A stretch of 64,000 bases of DNA from an uncultured Acidobacteriota bacterium (lineage in GTDB: Bacteria; Acidobacteriota; Terriglobia; Bryobacterales; Bryobacteraceae), in the NCBI GenBank assembly GCA_902825945.1, contig CADECY010000005.1, forward strand, positions 1 through 64,000. Reading direction: 5' to 3'. Both the position numbers and the translations under genes were made by a program. The notes under the pieces are model-generated. The model searched no databases and was not told where the DNA came from. It saw nothing but the letters and a program-made list of their open reading frames with translations. Positions within the stretch are counted from its first letter, which is position 1. Each line of letters opens with the position of its first letter. Positions 62,713 to 64,000 of the stretch are shown piece after piece.

Positions 62713-64000
62713 ATGAAGCTCGTATTCGCTTTCGCCGCCGCGCTTCCGCTCGCGGCCGCCGTCCAGTTCCCCGTTTCCTATCCGCCCACCAATGAAGTGG
62801 CGATGGAGAACCTCGTCGCGATTCCGATGCGCGACGGTGTCAAGCTCTACGCCGATATCTACCGGCCGGCGAAACCCGGCAAGTATCCGGTGATCGTCTG
62901 CCGGACTCCGTACAGCACCGAGCGCTACCCGAATGCGTACGACGCGGCGGTCTTCTTTTCTCAGCGCGGCTTCGTGTTCGTCTATCAGGACGTGCGCGGA
63001 CGCCACGAGTCCGAGGGGAAGTGGGAGCCCTTCCGCAACGACATCGAGGACGGTTACGACACGATCGAGTGGGCGGCCACGCAAGCATGGTCAAACGGCA
63101 AGGTCGGAATGCAGGGCGGATCGTACCTCGGACATGTGCAGTGGCGCGCGGCGATGTCGAAGCCGCCACACCTCGTCACAATCTTTCCGTCCGTCGCCGC
63201 CACCAGCCTTTATCACGACTGGATCACGCTGAACGGCGGCTGGCGGCTGTCGTTCAACTTCGGATGGGGGCCAGTGCGGCAGGAATCGCGCATCATGCAA
63301 AATACGGGCATGCACGGCGGGAATCCGGAGAGCATCTCCTACGACAAGATGCTCTGGCACCTTCCCTTGAACGATATGCAGAAGCTCGCTGGCCGCAACG
63401 CGCAGTTCTATCGCGACTGGATCGCGCATCCGGACTACGATGCCTACTGGAAGAAGATCAACGCCGAGGAGATGTTCGACCAACTGGGGATTCCGGTGCA
63501 CACACTGGGTGGCTTCTTCGATATTTTCAGCCAGGGGTCGATTCGCGGCTACACCGGCATGAGTCACAAGGGAGCGACGGAGACAGCGCGCAAGGGCAGC
63601 AACATGATCATCGGGCCGTGGGGACACGGATCGTCGCGCAAGTTCGGCGACCTTGATTTCGGCGAGCATGCCCATGTCGACGCGCATGCGCTCGAACTCC
63701 GCTGGTTCGACTATTGGCTCAAGGGCCTCCAGAATGGCCTCGACAAGGAGCCGCCCGTGAAGATCTACCTGATGGGCCGCAACGAATGGCGCCTCGAAAA
63801 CGAGTTCCCACTTGCGCGAGCGCAGTACAAGAAGATGTACCTGCACTCCGGCGGCCGCGCCAACGGTGCGCAGGGCGATGGCCGCCTGAGTTGGGACATG
63901 CCGGCGGACGAGAAGACCGATAGCTATCGGTACGATCCCGACAACCCGGTGCCGAGCCTCGGCGGCAACAACTGCTGCGGCACGCCGACTCCCGCGGGTC
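62713..64000 (+). CDS. CocE/NonD family hydrolase (X-Pro dipeptidyl-peptidase S15-like), 3' end missing
   Basis: The first 429 codons are present. ATG 62713 gives signal peptide MKLVFAFAAALPLAAAVQ. The alpha/beta-hydrolase domain has ENLVAIPMRDGVKLYADIYR, YQDVRGRHESEGKWEPFRND, nucleophile Ser in GMQGGSYLGHVQW, the acid Asp in LGGFFDIFSQGS and His in IIGPWGHGSSRKF. The C-terminal jelly-roll domain begins near KMYLHSGGRANG and runs off the right edge. Secreted CocE-type enzymes cleave esters or act as acylases/peptidases. It lies 19 bp after the TonB receptor and may process what that receptor imports. Confidence 0.88.
   Translation, partial: MKLVFAFAAALPLAAAVQFPVSYPPTNEVAMENLVAIPMRDGVKLYADIYRPAKPGKYPVIVCRTPYSTERYPNAYDAAVFFSQRGFVFVYQDVRGRHESEGKWEPFRNDIEDGYDTIEWAATQAWSNGKVGMQGGSYLGHVQWRAAMSKPPHLVTIFPSVAATSLYHDWITLNGGWRLSFNFGWGPVRQESRIMQNTGMHGGNPESISYDKMLWHLPLNDMQKLAGRNAQFYRDWIAHPDYDAYWKKINAEEMFDQLGIPVHTLGGFFDIFSQGSIRGYTGMSHKGATETARKGSNMIIGPWGHGSSRKFGDLDFGEHAHVDAHALELRWFDYWLKGLQNGLDKEPPVKIYLMGRNEWRLENEFPLARAQYKKMYLHSGGRANGAQGDGRLSWDMPADEKTDSYRYDPDNPVPSLGGNNCCGTPTPAG

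Overview
The window is a GC-rich, densely packed bacterial chromosome segment with about 55 protein-coding genes. I see no tRNA, rRNA, CRISPR array, insertion sequence or phage gene. The gene repertoire points to a soil-type acidobacterium, probably near Bryobacterales/Solibacterales. The evidence is two Oar-like TonB-dependent receptors with N-terminal carboxypeptidase-regulatory-like domains, a DUF1552 protein, a redoxin/cytochrome c/copper-monooxygenase fusion, a PEGA-domain Ser/Thr kinase, many secreted beta-propeller proteins and several secreted glycan-active enzymes. The taxonomic placement is inference.

Layout. 1-196 is the 5' end of a PQQ-sugar-dehydrogenase-like gene. 286-8810 is a mostly co-directional run of tightly overlapping genes: a small secreted protein, a DapA-superfamily aldolase, the copper monooxygenase fusion, a TolB-like propeller, a lipoprotein-MBOAT-SGNH cassette for O-acylation of an exported polymer, and the sugar-acid pair otnK/otnC. 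A PhyH dioxygenase and a membrane protein follow. They converge on an MFS(ACS)-gamma-glutamyltranspeptidase operon. 13.4-14.1 kb holds divergent cutA and ftsB. 14.1-19.2 kb holds a DUF1552 protein divergent from pdhA-pdhB and a PQQ-repeat protein. 19.2-21.5 kb is an acyl-CoA mutase large subunit divergent from its PduO-type cobalamin adenosyltransferase. 21.5-25.5 kb holds a GH29 alpha-L-fucosidase, a five-bladed-propeller glycosidase-like protein, a decayed stretch, a tiny secreted charged protein and a DUF465/YdcH protein around a bidirectional terminator. 25.6-30.5 kb (minus) is a TPR protein, an MFS transporter and a glycosyltransferase-GNAT fusion. 30.6-32.3 kb encodes a PL11/FG-GAP-like secreted protein. 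32.3-36.1 kb is the amine-oxidoreductase/DUF1365/cyclopropane-synthase lipid module, ending in an apparently frameshifted membrane gene. 36.1-39.5 kb (minus) is a PEGA kinase, a cyanophycinase-like peptidase and a ROK kinase. 39.5-42.8 kb is the housekeeping operon ftsY-ribD-ribE-DUF1572. An amidase and an AAA/DUF4143 ATPase flank an AT-rich island at about 44.5 kb. 45.9-50.7 kb (minus) is a methyltransferase, a PL22 oligogalacturonate-lyase-like protein and a TonB receptor. 50.8-55.6 kb holds a lipoprotein pair, a sulfatase, a zinc-ribbon protein and a second propeller glycosidase. 55.6-57.4 kb (minus) is aroB-menG/ubiE, divergent from nadB. The window ends with a large TonB receptor and a CocE-type hydrolase cut by the right edge.

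How the genes work together. Three themes recur. The first is capture and breakdown of plant or microbial glycans, pectin in particular (PL22, PL11-like, fucosidase, propeller glycosidases, sulfatase, two TonB receptors, otnK/otnC with an ACS-family transporter). The second is modification of envelope lipids or exported polymers (MBOAT/SGNH, cyclopropane synthase module, glycosyltransferase-GNAT). The third is central metabolism (PDH E1, AdoCbl-dependent acyl-CoA mutation, riboflavin, NAD, shikimate and menaquinone synthesis).

The points most worth checking are three genes whose 5' ends or reading frames do not fit normal rules: nadB with no canonical start before its Rossmann motif, a PQQ-repeat gene that seems to start at CTG, and a split membrane gene at 35.7-36.1 kb. 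Others are isobutyryl-CoA-mutase-like active-site residues in the acyl-CoA mutase, the glycosyltransferase-GNAT fusion, and the AT-rich promoter/dyad island before the DUF4143 ATPase. I found no clear new defence or mobile system.
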